NCBI GenBank assembly: GCA_949130495.1
Contig: OX422221.1
Span: forward strand, 480,479,159-480,543,158
Length of the DNA stretch: 64,000 nucleotides
Origin: Sambucus nigra
Taxonomy: Eukaryota; Streptophyta; Magnoliopsida; Dipsacales; Adoxaceae
Direction: 5' to 3'
The stretch's first letter is position 1. Every line of letters starts with the position of its first letter. Shown piece by piece: positions 44,772 through 56,253 of the stretch. A program made the translations under genes and the position numbers. The notes under the pieces are model-generated. The model did not search any database. It was not told the origin of the DNA and saw only the letters and a list, made by a program, of their open reading frames with translations.

Positions 44772-47700
44772 CGACTACGCGGTCAGTTCCTACAAGTTAC
44801 ATTGGTCCCGTCCAAGGTGTTCGTGCCTTCAACGGGCTCGTTTGGGGGTTAGTTTGGGTTTTCACCCCTTAACGTCCTGTTTTCAAGTCTAAGTGTGATT
44901 TTTGCAAATTATCGTCATATTCTCAAACCGGGAGTCCCGGGACTACGCTGTCAGTCCCTACAAGTTACATTGGTCCCGTGCGAGGTGTTCGTGCCTCATA
45001 CGGGGTCGTTTGGGGGTTGGTTGGGGTTTTCACCACTTAACGGCCTGTTTTCAAGTCTAAGTGTGATTTTTGCAAATTATCGTCATACTCTCAAACCGGG
45101 AGTCCCGGGACTACGCGGTCAGTTCCTACAAGTTACATTGATCCCGTACGACGTGTTCGTGCCTCCTACGGGGTCGTTTGGGGGCTGGTTCGGGTTTCCA
45201 CCCCTTAACGGCCTGTTTTTAAGTCTAAGTGTGATTTTTGCAAATTATCGTCATATTCTCAAACTGGGAGTCCCGGGACTACGCGGTCAGTTCCTACAAG
45301 TTTCATTGGTCCCTTGCGAGGTGTTCGTGCCTCCTACGGGGTTGTTTGGTGGCTGGTTTGGGTTTTCACCCCTTAACGGTCAGTTTTCAAGTCTAAGTGT
45401 GATTTTTACAAATTATCGTCATACTCTCAAACCGGGAGTCCCGGGACTACACGGTCAGCTACTACAAGTTACATTGGTCTCGTGCGAGGTGTTCGTGCCT
45501 CCTACGTGGTCGTTTGGTGGTTGGTTCGGGTTTTCACCCCTTAACGGCCAGTTTTCAAGGCTAAGTGTGATTTTTACAAATTATCATCATACTCTCAAAC
45601 CGGGAGACTCGGGACTACGCGGTCAGTTCCTACAAGTCACATTGCTCCCGTGCGAGGTGTTCGTCCCTCCTACAAGATCGTTTGGGGGCTGGTTCGGGTT
45701 TTCACCCCTTAACAGCCTGTTTTTAAGTCTAAGTGTGATTTTTTCAAATTATCGTCATACTCTCAAACCGGGAGTTCCGGGACTACGCGGTCAGTTCCTA
45801 TAAGTTACATTGGTCCCGTACGAGGTGTCCGTGCCTCCTACGGGGTCGTTTGGGGGCTGGTTTGGATTTTCACTCCTTAACGGCCTGTTTTCAAGTCTAA
45901 GTGTGATTTTTGCAAATTATCGTCATACTCTCAAATCGGGAGTTTCGGGACTATGCGGTCAGTTCCTACAAGTTACATTGGTCCCGTGCGAGGTGTTCAT
46001 TCATCCTACGGGATCGTTTGGGGGCTGGTTCGGGTTTTCACCCATTAACGGCCTGTTTTCAAGTTTAAGTGTGATTTTTGCAAATTATCCTCATTCTCTC
46101 AAACCGGGAAACCCGGGACTATGCGGTCAGTTCGTTAAAGTTACATTGGTCTCGTGCGAGGTGTTCGTGCCTCCTACGGGGTCGTTTGGGGGCTGGTTTG
46201 AGTTTTCACCCTTTAACGGCTTTTTTTAAAGTCTAAGTGTGATTTTTGCAAATTATCATCGTACTCTCAAACCGGGAGACCCGGGACCACGCGATCAGTT
46301 TCTACAAGTTACATCGGTCCCGTGCGTGGTGTTCGTGCCTCCTAGGGGGTCGTTTGATGGCTGGTTTGAGTTTTCACCCTTTAACGGCCTGTTTTCAAGT
46401 CTAATTGTGATTTTTGCCAATTATCATCACACTCTTAAACCGGGAGTCCCGGGACTATGCGGTCAGTTCCGACAAGTTACATTTTGGCCCCGTGCGAGGT
46501 GTTCGTGCCTCCTATCGGGTCGTTTGGGGGCTGGTTCGGGTTTTCACCCCTTCACGTCCTGTTTTCAAGTCTAAGTGTGATTTTTGTAAATTATCGTCAT
46601 ACTCTTAAACCGGGAGTCCTGGGACTACGCGGTCAGTTCCTACAAGTTACATTGGTCCCGTACGACGTGTTCGTGCCTCCTATGGGGTCGTTTGGATGCT
46701 GGTTCGGGTTTTCACCCCTTAACGGCCTGTTTTCAAGTCTAAGTGTGATTTTTTCAAATTATCGTCATATTCTCAAAACGGGAGTCCCGGGACTACGCGG
46801 TCAGTTCCTACAAGTTACATTGGTCCCTTGTGAGGTGTTCGTGCCTCCTATGGGGTCGTTTGGTGGCTCGTTTGGGTTTTCACCCCTTAACGACCTGTTT
46901 TCAAGTCTAAATGTGATTTTTACAAATTATCGTCATACTCTCAAATCGGGAGTCCCGAGACTACGCGGTCAGTTCCTATAAGTTACATTGGTTCCGTGCG
47001 AGGTGTTCGTGACTCCGACGGGATCGTTTGGGGGCTGGTTCGGGTTTTCACCCCTTAATGGCCCGTTTTCAAGTCTAAGTGTGATTTTTCCAAATTATCG
47101 TCATACTCTCAAACCGGGAGACCCGGGACTACGCGGTCAGTTCTTACAAGTTACATTGCTCCCGTGCGAGGTGTTCGTGCCTCCTACGGGATCGTTTGGG
47201 GGGTGGATCGGGTTTTCACCCCTTAACGGCCTGTTTTCAAGTCTAAGTGTGATTTTTGCAAATTATCATCATACGCTCAAACCGGGAGTCCTGGGACTAC
47301 GCGATCAGTTCCTACAAGTTACATTGGTCCCGTGCGAGGTGTCCGTGCCTCCTATGGGGTCGTTTGGGGGCTAGTTCGGATTGTCAATCCTTAACGGCCT
47401 GTTTTCAAGTCTAAGTGTGATTTTTGCAAATTATCATCATAATCTCATACCGAGAGTCCCGGGGCTACACGGTCAGTTCCTACAATTTACTTTGGTCCCC
47501 TACGAGGTGTTCGTGCCCCCTACGGGATTGTTTGGGGGCGGGTTCGGGTTTTCACCCCTTAACGGCCTATTTTTAAGTCTAAGTGTGATTTTCGCCAATC
47601 ACCGTCATATTCTCAAACCGGATGTCCTGGGACTATGCGGTGAGTTCGTACAAGTTATATTGGTCCCGTATGAGGTGTATGTGCAACCTACGGGGTCATT

Positions 47701-50120
47701 TGGGCGCTAGTTCGGGTTTTCACCCCTTAATGGCCTGGTTTCAAGTCTAATTGTAATTTTTGCAAATTATCGTCATACTCTCAAACTGACAGTCCCAGGA
47801 CTACGCGATCAAATCCTACAAGTTCGATTGGTCCCGTGCGAGGTGTTCGTGCATCCTACGGGATCGTTTCGGGGCTAGTTCGGGTTTTCACCCCTTAACT
47901 GCCTGTTTTCAAGTCTAAGTGTGATTTTTGCAAATTATCTTCATACTCTCAAACCGGGAGCCTCGGGACTACGCGATCAGTTCCTACAAGTTACATTGGT
48001 CCCGTGCGAGGTGTTCGTGCCTCCTACGGGGTCGTTTGGGGGCGGGTTCTGGCTTTCACCCTTTAAGGGCCTGTTTTCAAGTCTAAGTGTGATTTTGGCA
48101 AATTATCATCATACTCTCAAACCGGGAGACCCGAGACCATGCGATCAGTACCTACAAGTTACATTGGTCCCGTGCGAGGTGTTCGTGCCTCCTACGGGAT
48201 CGTTTGGGAGCTGGTTTGGGTTTTCACCCTTTAACGGCCTGTTTTCAAGTATAAGTGTGATTTTTACAAATTATCGTCGTACTCTTAAACCAGGAGACCC
48301 GGGACTACGCGGTCAGTTCCTACAAGTTACATTGGTCCCGTGCGAGGTGTTCGTGCCTCCTACGGGGTCGTTTGGGGTCTGGTTCGCATTTTCCCCCCTT
48401 AACGACCTGGTTTAAAGTCTAAGTGTGATTTTCGCAAATTATCGTCATACTCTCAAACCGGGAGTCCCGGGACTACGCGGTCAATTCCTACAAGTTACAT
48501 TGGTCCCGTGCGAGGTGTTTGTGCATCCAACGAGATCGTTTGGGGGTTAGTTCGAGTTTTCACCCTTTAACGGCCTATTCTAAGTGTGATGTTTGCAAAT
48601 TATCGTCATACTTTCAAACTGGGAGACACGGGACTACGCGATCAGTTCATACAAGTTACATTGGTCCTGTGCGAGGTGTTCGTGCCTCCTACGGGGTCGT
48701 TTGGAGGCTGGTTTGAGTTTTCACCCTTTCAGGGCCTGTTTTCAAGTCTAAGTGTGATTTTTGCAAATTATCGTCATACTCTAAAACCGGGAGACCCGGG
48801 ACCACGCGGTCAGTTCCTACAAGTTACATTGGTCCTGTGCGAGGTGTTCGTGCCTCCTCCGGGATCGTTTGGGGGATGGTTTGGGTTTTCACCCTTTAAG
48901 GGTCTGTTTTTAAGTCTAAGTGTGATTTTGGCTAATTATCGTCATACTTCAAATCGGGAGACCCGAGACCACGCGGTCCGTACCTACGAGTTACATTGGT
49001 CCCGTGCGAGGTGCTCGTGCCTCCTACGGGATCGTTTGGGAGCTGGTTTGGGTTTTCACCCTTTAACGACCTGTTTTCAAGTCTAAGTGTGATTTTTACA
49101 AATTATCGTCATACTCTCAAACTGGGAGACCCGGGACTATGCGGTCAGTTCCTACAAGTTACATTGGTCCCGTGTGAGGTGTTCGTGTCTTCTACGGGGT
49201 CTTTTGGGGGATGGTTTAGGTTTTCACCCTTTAACGACCTATTTTTAAGTCTAAGTGTGATTTTTACAAATTATCATCATACTCTCAAACCGGGAGACCC
49301 GGGACTATGCGATCAGTTCTTATAAGTTACATTGGTCCCGTGCGAGGTGTTCGTGCCTCCTGCGGGGTCGTTTGGGGGCTAGTTTGAGTTTTCACCCCTT
49401 AGGGCTTGTTTTCAAGTCTAAGTGTGATTTTTGCAAATTATCGTCATACTCTCAAATCGGGAGACCCGAGACTACGCGATCAGTTCCTACAAGTTACATT
49501 GGTCCCGTGCGAGGTGTCCGTGCCTCCTACGGGGTCGTTTGGGGGCTGGTTCGGATTTTCACCCCTTAACGACCTGTTTTCAAGTCTAAGTGTGATTTTT
49601 GCTAATTATCGTCATACTCTTAAACCGGGGGTCCCGGGACTACGCGGTCAGTTCCTACAAGTTACATTGGTCCCGGGCGAGGCGTTCGTGCCTCCTACAG
49701 GGTCGTTTGGGGGCTGGTTCGGGTTTTCACCCCTTAACGGCCTGTTTTCAAGTCTAATTGTGTTTTTTTGCAAATTATGGTCATACTCTTAAACCGGGAG
49801 TCTCGGGACTACGCGGTCAGTTCCTATAAGTTACATTGGTCACGTGCGAGGTGTCCGTGCCTCTTACGGGTCCGTTTGGGGGTTGGTTTTGGTTTTCACC
49901 CTTTAACTGCTTATTTTTAAGTCTAAGTGTTATTTTTGCAAATTATCCTTGTATTCTCAAACCGAGAGACCCGCGACTACGCGGTCAGTTCGTACAAGCT
50001 ACATTAGTCTCATGCGAGGTGTTCGTACCTCTTACGGGGTCGTTTGGGAGCTGGTTTGGGTTTTCACCCTTTACTGGCTTATTTGTAAATCTAAGTGTTA
50101 TTTTTGCTTAATCTTGATAT
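44772..50120. repeat. 168-bp tandem repeat array (~32 units)
   Basis: AAGTCTAAGTGTGATTTTT recurs at 44885, 45053, 45221 and 45389, an exact 168-base spacing, and continues to about 50120. Each unit holds an inverted GGGAGTCCCGGGACT core, CGGTCAGTTCCTACAAGTTA, GTGCGAGGTGTTCGTGCCTC, CGGGGTCGTTTGGGGGCTGG and TTTTCACCCCTTAACGGCCT. Early units mostly carry GGGAGTCCCGGG and many later ones GGGAGACCCGGG, so there are at least two variants. Because 168 is 56 codons, one plus-strand frame stays open for up to 302 codons with a repeating PPTGSFGGWFGFSPLNGLF motif. A few indels and C-to-T stops break it. It is GC-richer than its surroundings. I see no evidence that it is a real protein gene. Confidence 0.93.
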
Positions 50121-50342
50121 TTTCAAATTATCGTCATACCCTTTAACGGCTTGTTTTTAAGCCTAATCTAGATATTTTCAAATTGTGAATAAGAGGTACG
50201 CTTCTGTTAAGTCTTCTAAACATATTTAGAAACATGTTCAAGCCCCAAGTGCAAAATCATTATTTAACTAAATAAAAAGTACTCATTATATGCATAGGAT
50301 ATGGAAATTAATATTTCATAATTATGTTCTTTCATATGTTAC

Positions 50343-50419
50343 CTTGATGAATTCTTTATCAAGTATAACCCATGCCTCAAAATCTGGCACTGGATTTCCA
50401 ACTAGTTGAAGTTCACCCT
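50343..50419 (-). other. Exon-like fragment with clean splice sites
   Basis: On the minus strand a 77-base stretch sits between TTTTGCAG and GTAACA and reads GELQLVGNPVPDFEAWVILD and KEFIK. A further 12-base piece at 50593-50604 also lies between GCAG and GTTAGT. The protein is not recognised. It may be a captured exon or part of the element's own gene. Confidence 0.35.
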
Positions 50420-50604
50420 CTGCAAAATAATTAAAAAATTCAACATGAGCACCACAAGAACATACCAATAGTATCTACTAAATTAATCTTATGTAACTAT
50501 ACAAGGTTAAAGATTTGTATATAAAATGATATATTTATGAAACAAAAATTAGAATGAAACAAGTTAAAAAAGCAGATGATACAATAACTAACCTTTGAAA
50601 AGAG

Positions 50605-50779
50605 CTGCAAAAAAAATGTAAAAGAGCAGGAAGCAGACCTGCTACTGTCCAGTTGGTTAAAAATGCCAGCAGAAGCAACAATCGTGATATAACCTTATTA
50701 GTTGCATTTCTTCCACATAATAACCAATAAAAGCTTCAAGTAAATTCATGATATGTGGAAGAGGCCATAACATGCAACA
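50605..50779. other. No gene seen
   Basis: Short AT-rich stretch between exon-like pieces. ATATGTGGAAGAGGCCATAA and similar have no known meaning. Confidence 0.5.
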
Positions 50780-51245
50780 TGAGTGCAAAGAGATCTATAT
50801 GACAACCATGACTATTTGTGTACATTAAGTGGACGATGTCAAAAGAGATATGGGTGTGATTTTCCTGTGGGTAGCTCTCGAAAAACCTCCTTCAAAATAT
50901 CATCAGGTCTCAGGAAGACTGACAACATGACCTGGGAAAGTGGCCTCAGGCTCATGGGGAATGTGCAAAATATGGGCAATAGTGTCTAGGGTGACAATGA
51001 CCTCAACCCTATGCATGTATGAATGTAAACTGGAAGAAGAACCTTAGTGCCCTAAAGACGAATTTCTGAACAATGTTGAGAAGAATAGCATCATATATAA
51101 AAAATAGAGGGTCCCAACCTCTACACGCTAACCAACCCGGGACAAGGGACAAACCAAACTCCTCGACCATAACAAATTTCTCACTTTTAATGCTCATGAA
51201 AACACTTAGGTAAATGGGGTCCCCGGAACAAAAATGTACCCCCAA
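50780..51245 (-). pseudogene. Decayed plant transposon-associated domain, antisense in CACTA-2
   Basis: The minus strand reads FMSIKSEKFVMVEEFGLSLV, then GWDPLFFIYDAILLNIVQKF (51245-51060). One frame over come EVIVTLDTIAHILHIPHEPE and FPGHVVSLPET with DILKEVFRELPTGK (51005-50850). The order 'W-PLF....NIVQ.F(Y)' followed by 'V.VT...IA..L.IP' recalls the plant putative transposon/retrotransposon protein domain. There is a frameshift and stops. Family assignment is tentative. Confidence 0.4.
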
Positions 51246-51268
51246 TATTATTATTAGGTCATACCTGT

Positions 51269-51269
<1 letters not shown>

Positions 51270-51340
<71 letters not shown>
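51270..51340. repeat. (AT)n microsatellite
   Basis: About 70 bases of alternating AT within CACTA-2. Confidence 0.95.
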
Positions 51341-51343
<3 letters not shown>

Positions 51344-51960
51344 AACCTTTAAATGAAATATACTTTGATGTCAATTATTACTCAGGGATTTAAGTTTAAT
51401 CAGGAAAATAAATGCCAAGGCTGTCCTGGAAACATAAAGTGACAACAAATTTAGAACCCATCTTGACACTGATAGAAAACAAACAGACATATCCCATTAT
51501 GCGGTAGGTCTACCTACCGTTATTTTTCAGCCACGCATGATCATTCAGAATTCCAATTTAATAGCACCATTTTTATCTGGGACAATAACAATTTCATTCA
51601 TTCATAATAACAAAAACAGTTATAATAAGATTTAATCTTGAGATATCTGACAAGCATCCTATCTAGTTGTAACTTATATTACCAACAAGAGCATCATCTG
51701 CTTGATATTGTACAAAAACCCAAACCCAAACATATTGCCCAAATTTCCTACATATAATTTCTTCTTACAAGTACAGATATATCAATAACACAACAACATA
51801 GAAGAACAACATTCACATCATGTTACCTCCATACTATCTAAAATCATATAAGGGAAATATATAATACACTACAATGCAAGATATCATACACTACCAAGGC
51901 CATTCATCATCATTTTTGGTAAAAAAAAAAAAGAAGGCAAGTGAGATATTGAAATACCTG
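51341..51960. other. No gene; CACTA-2 right interior
   Basis: AT-rich DNA without coding signal. Confidence 0.6.
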
Positions 51961-52059
51961 TGTTGTTCGATTTATTGGAGGCAGCAATGATGGAAGAGGA
52001 GATGAGAGCAGCGACGATGATTGCTGAGGATGATGGCAGCGGCGATGACAACTGATGAT

Positions 52060-52236
52060 GGTGGCAGCGTGGAATCTCCTTTGGGCCCGCCGGTAGAGTA
52101 GAGGGAGGGGGAGAGCGAAGGCAGCTTGGAATCGCCTTTGATCTCGCCGGTAGAGTAGAGGGAGGTGGAGATCGAAGGCACCATGGAATCGCCTTTGCCC
52201 GCCGGTAGAGTAGAGGGAGGGGGAGATCATGAGAGA

Positions 52237-52271
<35 letters not shown>

Positions 52272-52275
52272 GAAG
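52060..52275 (-). repeat. ~63-bp tandem triplicate and (GA)n tract
   Basis: GGAATC(G/T)CCTTTG..GCCGGTAGAGTAGAGGGAGG occurs three times (52070, 52128, 52187), followed by a GA run (52230-52272). It is GC-rich against AT-rich surroundings. By position near the right end, and with the minus-strand coding remains to its left, it may be the promoter/leader of the CACTA-2 transcript. Confidence 0.7.
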
Positions 52276-52339
52276 ACTTAGGTTAGAATTATTTGGCTGA
52301 AATTTTAGTCCCGCTTGAAATTTTGGGGTGTTAGTTTTT

Positions 52340-52505
52340 TAATGAGTTGTACCCATATTTGGCACGGTTTTACACCGTGCGAGAATCTGGCACTCATTTA
52401 AACCGTGCCAGTTTATGCTAAAACTGTGCTAATTTCTGGCACGGTTTTAAACCGTGTCAGAATCTCCTTGCCACAGCGTGCCAGATTAGCATTTTTGGTG
52501 TAGTG
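52340..52505. repeat. Right subterminal palindromes of CACTA-2
   Basis: TGGCACGGTTTTACACCGTG, GGCACTCATTTAAACCGTGC and TGGCACGGTTTTAAACCGTG stand in this block, matching the left end. Confidence 0.85.
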
Positions 52506-52742
52506 CATATAAAGATTACTCAACTATCGCAGCACCATCATTGTCATTAACCCTTGATCAGGTACATGTTCACACCTGTCAATGGCTGAACAAGCAATAA
52601 CTATAACATCAATACTCTCAAGGAAAAACTCCAAAACCTTTTATTTCCTCCATTTCTTAAACCCTTGGTTTCTTACTACTATCATGGTTGCGACAAAAGT
52701 TATACAATTGAAGCAATTCACTGATCAAAGAAAATCCGGTCC

Positions 52743-53138
52743 TCATTGTTGGCAGCAATTTACTAATGCAGTTGGTATTTTTAGAAGGATTAGATAAGTA
52801 TACACTTGCAAGGACCAAAATAAAAGATTCAACATTAAGGCCACAATCCTTAATGTGACATCCTTAGTGTGGTGAAAGTGCTCATCTTCCACATCAGTCG
52901 GATACAATGATTTGGCAGCATGAGTTTTTTTAAATTTGGGGATAGATGTACCTTTTAGGGATAAGACACTTTGTTGCATAATTCTAACATCTTCTGCATT
53001 CAGCTCTTCATTGTCAATTCTGTTGATACAGACTTGGATATTGGTGCATCTTTTACTCCATTGAAGGCTATTATTGCTGTCAGCCAACTTTTTACCGCAA
53101 AATTTGATCAAATAAGTATTTACCCTGAAATTTGACAC
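52743..53138 (-). other. Unidentified ORF fragment in CACTA-1 right arm
   Basis: A 131-codon minus-strand frame. It has a basic/polar part (SLQWSKRCTNIQVCINRID, MQQSVLSLKGTSIPKFKKTH, AAKSLYPTDVEDEHFHH) and a hydrophobic end (VALMLNLLFWSLQVYTYLIL). The middle is less AT-rich than its surroundings and could be a captured exon run into an intron. I do not recognise it. It lies downstream of the ARMC7-like fragment on the same strand. Confidence 0.3.
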
Positions 53139-53529
53139 TCGAGTACAAAAATGGGAAAATAAGGAAAATTTTCAAAACTAACGATACATTCAGAACAAGA
53201 GATGGACCATGTTAATTCCCTTTTTGGAAAGTAAACAGCTCTATAAGTTACCAAACATTGAATTTTAGGACTAAACATTTTATTAAGAATCAAATGGAAT
53301 ATATAATATATTATGACTTTATCTACCATTATTAGAATAAAATGGATTGATGTAAGAGGCACAGTAGCACATGAGAAAAGCATGTGTATACATGTTTAGT
53401 CTCAATAATTTGTTCAGAACACAAGCCCTGTTTATATATATATATATTAGAAACATGAAGACTGTACAAAACAATTTATCATTTTAATATGAAAAATGAA
53501 ATAACTTATTACGGAATACGAATTGATAA

Positions 53530-53930
53530 ACATTACATAGACAATGGAGAGATCTAGTAGCATAATTCAACGTGTTTGTAATAGGACTTGATAAACATTG
53601 GATGATAAGAAGGACTCCACTACACTGAGTGACCATTGTCGCATTTGATGGATCAACACAAGAATTGTAGATCCCTCCAACTCCAAACTCCACAAGCTTT
53701 TCATTGGGCTTTGTTATGAAATCCAGGAAAAGTTCGATAACATTAAGCTGGCACAAATAGGTATAGTTGTATGGATCATATGCAAAGTTCACCAAATTGG
53801 CAACGATTCTCTCCTTTGATACTTCACTAGATGCATTCTGAAATTGAGTCACCAGTTCCTAAAGGTAATGCAGCCTAGGAGTTCCATATCTTCATGTACA
53901 CTCTTCTTGTCTCTTACTGTTGGTAAGCAT
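53530..53930 (-). pseudogene. Captured ARMC7-like (armadillo repeat) gene fragment
   Basis: From about 53930 the minus strand reads KRQEEC, a stop, RYGTPRLHYL, a stop, ELVTQFQNASSEVSKERIVA, NLVNFAYDPYNYTYLCQLNV, KPNEKLVEFGVGGIYNSCVD and LIIQCLSSPITNTLNYA, then loses the family pattern. This is the N-terminal half of the plant ortholog of armadillo repeat-containing protein 7, a small conserved nuclear protein. The reading frame from ELVTQ to NYA is still open, but two stops precede it, the C-terminal half is absent and the exon runs into unrelated sequence. It was picked up by CACTA-1. Confidence 0.8.
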
Positions 53931-55889
53931 TTAGGCTTTAAAATGTGAAGGATTCAAATGTTAGATTTCAATCCTCTCGAGCAATTCTTTTGGGGAATGA
54001 TTTGATGTAAATCTGATTTTTCGTTCAAAGACATCCTGAGATAACACAAACAAAGCCCGCATATTTAACATTCTAATCATCTTAGATTATACAACCTGAA
54101 TGAGCATATAACACCACTGGACAAGAGAAATAAATAAATAGGACAATTCCACATCCGAAACACAAGCTTTATGAATTGAGTAAATTATGTCAAGTGTACA
54201 AAAATCTAATATTTAAACAGGAACAAATGAACAATTATAGATCATATCCTCATAATTTCCTACTAATTTTCACCTAAAACACGAATAATTATATAAATAA
54301 CTACTTGAACATTTCTACTTGCTAATATATAATGTAAAACTTGTATAATGTACATAACTCTTAAGCAATTTAATCATTTATTTTACTAAGAAATGACAGT
54401 GATTTTATAGATGGAACATATTCTATTTTGTTTATGCTATAATTGATCATTTCATTCCTTTTATGCCCCGTTATGTTAGGGGTGAACTGTAGATTTTGTA
54501 ATCAGACAAATGTATAGATTTTGGAGAAAAAATTGTGTTATAATACTGTTGAAGTGCATTTAAGTGAACAATGACACAACATAAAACCATATGAAAATCT
54601 AACTGTATTTCTACAGACACGACAGGTGATTTAAGGTTAGGTGTAGCAGATAATGGCTTAATAAATAGCTGAGGAAAAACTTATTTTCCTCTTACTGCAG
54701 TGTAATAAGTTTGATGACCCCAAAACTCATGGTAACAGAGTTTGAAACCAAACTTTTTATAAATAATCATCACAAAGAATCTGCAAAACCATAAACTTCC
54801 TACCTGTAGATGAAGTGAAATAATCCCTCTCTAGATCATTAATACAAAATTATTTCCATTTAGGTCCCGTTGTGTATCCCATGATCATTAGATATTGGAC
54901 TACAAACTGACCAGGTCAATGTATCAAGAGAGCTCCAATCCATACACCTGCAGACACGTAAGTCTTATAAGTTTTTGTTTCAACCAAAGAAAATTGGATA
55001 AAAGAATCATATGCAAAAACATAATAGTAACGATAAACCAGTTAATATGATAAAAAGGTGACTGATGAATCTTTCTTATGACATCAATTTGAGGCATAAC
55101 TGGTATGGCAATGCTTTTGATACATGGAATGAATTAAAATTCTCATCTGAAGAACTATTTTTTATACAAGAATGATTACAAGTTTCAGAATCTCAAGACA
55201 TTTCTCAAAAATGAAAATTGTTGCCAACCAAGACCACAAAAACATTTTTTCCCTTGTACACAATAATTAAAACATCAATTCACTAAACTAAAGTAAAGAG
55301 ATTAGAATGGTGACTTACACATTACCAGTGAACCCAACTTACCAAACTACAACTATAATGGTGGAAAACGAAACTCAGCTTACGAAACTATACGAATCCA
55401 AAATTCATCAATAAACCAATTGCGAAAATGATTAAAAAAAAATTAGTTGATAGAAAGATTAACAAGCAACAAATCAGTTGAAAGAAAGATTAACGAACAA
55501 CAAATTAAAAAAGATAAACACATGAATAAGCCTTAAACAACAATGATAAATACACGAACATGCCTTCAATGTTAAATCTTAAGCTCTAAAACATAGTTTA
55601 ACCACAAAATAATGAATCCTAATAGGGAGAGAAAGGTCAGACACAAATTGGGAAGAATCTGGGATACATTCTCTTTGAAACATACAAACAAATATAATCT
55701 GGAATACACACATACAAATAAGAGTTGTTACAAATGATAGCCAAAGAATGAGAGGAGAGGAGAGACGAGCACACACACACACACACACACAGAGGGATAC
55801 CTGAGATTGGGAGAGGAGAGAGAGACAGAGATAAAAAAAATTGGGAGGGTTAGGATATTTTTTTGTGGGTTAAATGTATGTCTAATTAT
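53931..55889. other. No gene; CACTA-1 right interior
   Basis: AT-rich, intron-like. AACAAGCAACAAATCA(G)TTGA/AACGAACAACAAATTA phrases repeat near 55460-55510. A (CA)n run (55770-55791) is followed by a GA-rich stretch (55805-55830) that could be the leader of minus-strand transcripts. Confidence 0.5.
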
Positions 55890-56160
55890 TTGCGAGGAAA
55901 TTAATTAAATCGTTGCAGAAAATATTTCGGATACTAAAAAAATGAAGGGAAATTTTGCCGTCGTGGTTTAAGCAAGGATTTTAAAATTTCCTTGCTAAAA
56001 GTTACATTTTGCAAGCAAATAATTCCTTGCAAAATGTTTATAACAAGATTATACTTTTAGCAACGATTTTTTCATTTTCCTTGCTAATAATACACTTTTA
56101 GCAACGAAAGTTACTTCCTTGCTAAAAAATTCGTTGCTAAAACCAAATTTTCTTGTAGTG
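55890..56160. repeat. Right subterminal repeats of CACTA-1
   Basis: TTGCGAGGAAATT, CCTTGCTAAAAGT, GCAAGGATTTTAAAATTTCC and TTAGCAACGA(A/T) motifs recur up to the terminal TTCTTGTAGTG. Confidence 0.85.
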
Positions 56161-56253
56161 AATTATTCAACATATATAATAAGTTCTCCCCCTCACTTTT
56201 CTCTCATCAACTTTCTCCAAAACTCAACTCACAATTCCAAATCCTAGCAAAAA

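Larger units (their letters stand above)
43750..52505. mobile_element. CACTA-2: 8.8 kb CACTA transposon nested in CACTA-1
   Basis: The ends are CACTACACCAAAAA (43750) and TTTTTGGTGTAGTG (52505), a 14-bp perfect inverted pair, flanked by CAT (43747-43749 and 52506-52508). Subterminal blocks carry TGGCACGGTTT..AAACCGTGCCA palindromes. The interior is dominated by a 168-bp tandem array (44772-50120). The only coding signal is a decayed minus-strand plant transposon domain (50780-51245) and small exon-like pieces. No transposase is seen, so it is probably non-autonomous. Confidence 0.94.
40796..56160. mobile_element. CACTA-1: 15.4 kb CACTA (En/Spm) transposon
   Basis: The ends are CACTACAAGAA (40796) and TTCTTGTAGTG (56160). 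The flanking 3-bp duplication AAT (40793-40795, 56161-56163) is verified by copy A, which reads CCAATTATTGAACAT without the insert. Subterminal regions on both sides are full of GCAA(A/G)G/CTTTTAGCAA-type repeats. Inside are a minus-strand transposase relic (41730-42560), a captured ARMC7-like fragment (53530-53930), an unidentified fragment (52743-53138) and the whole CACTA-2 element (43750-52505). Without CACTA-2 its length is about 6.6 kb. Termini are very secure; internal gene content is decayed. Confidence 0.94.

Noticed and set aside
44895..45803. 302-codon open frame as a real repetitive protein gene
   Set aside because: It is explained by a 168-bp unit without stops in one frame. It has no start context, no gene structure, and stops and indels in neighbouring units.
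44772..50120. CRISPR-like array
   Set aside because: Units are contiguous 168-bp repeats without unique spacers, in a plant transposon.
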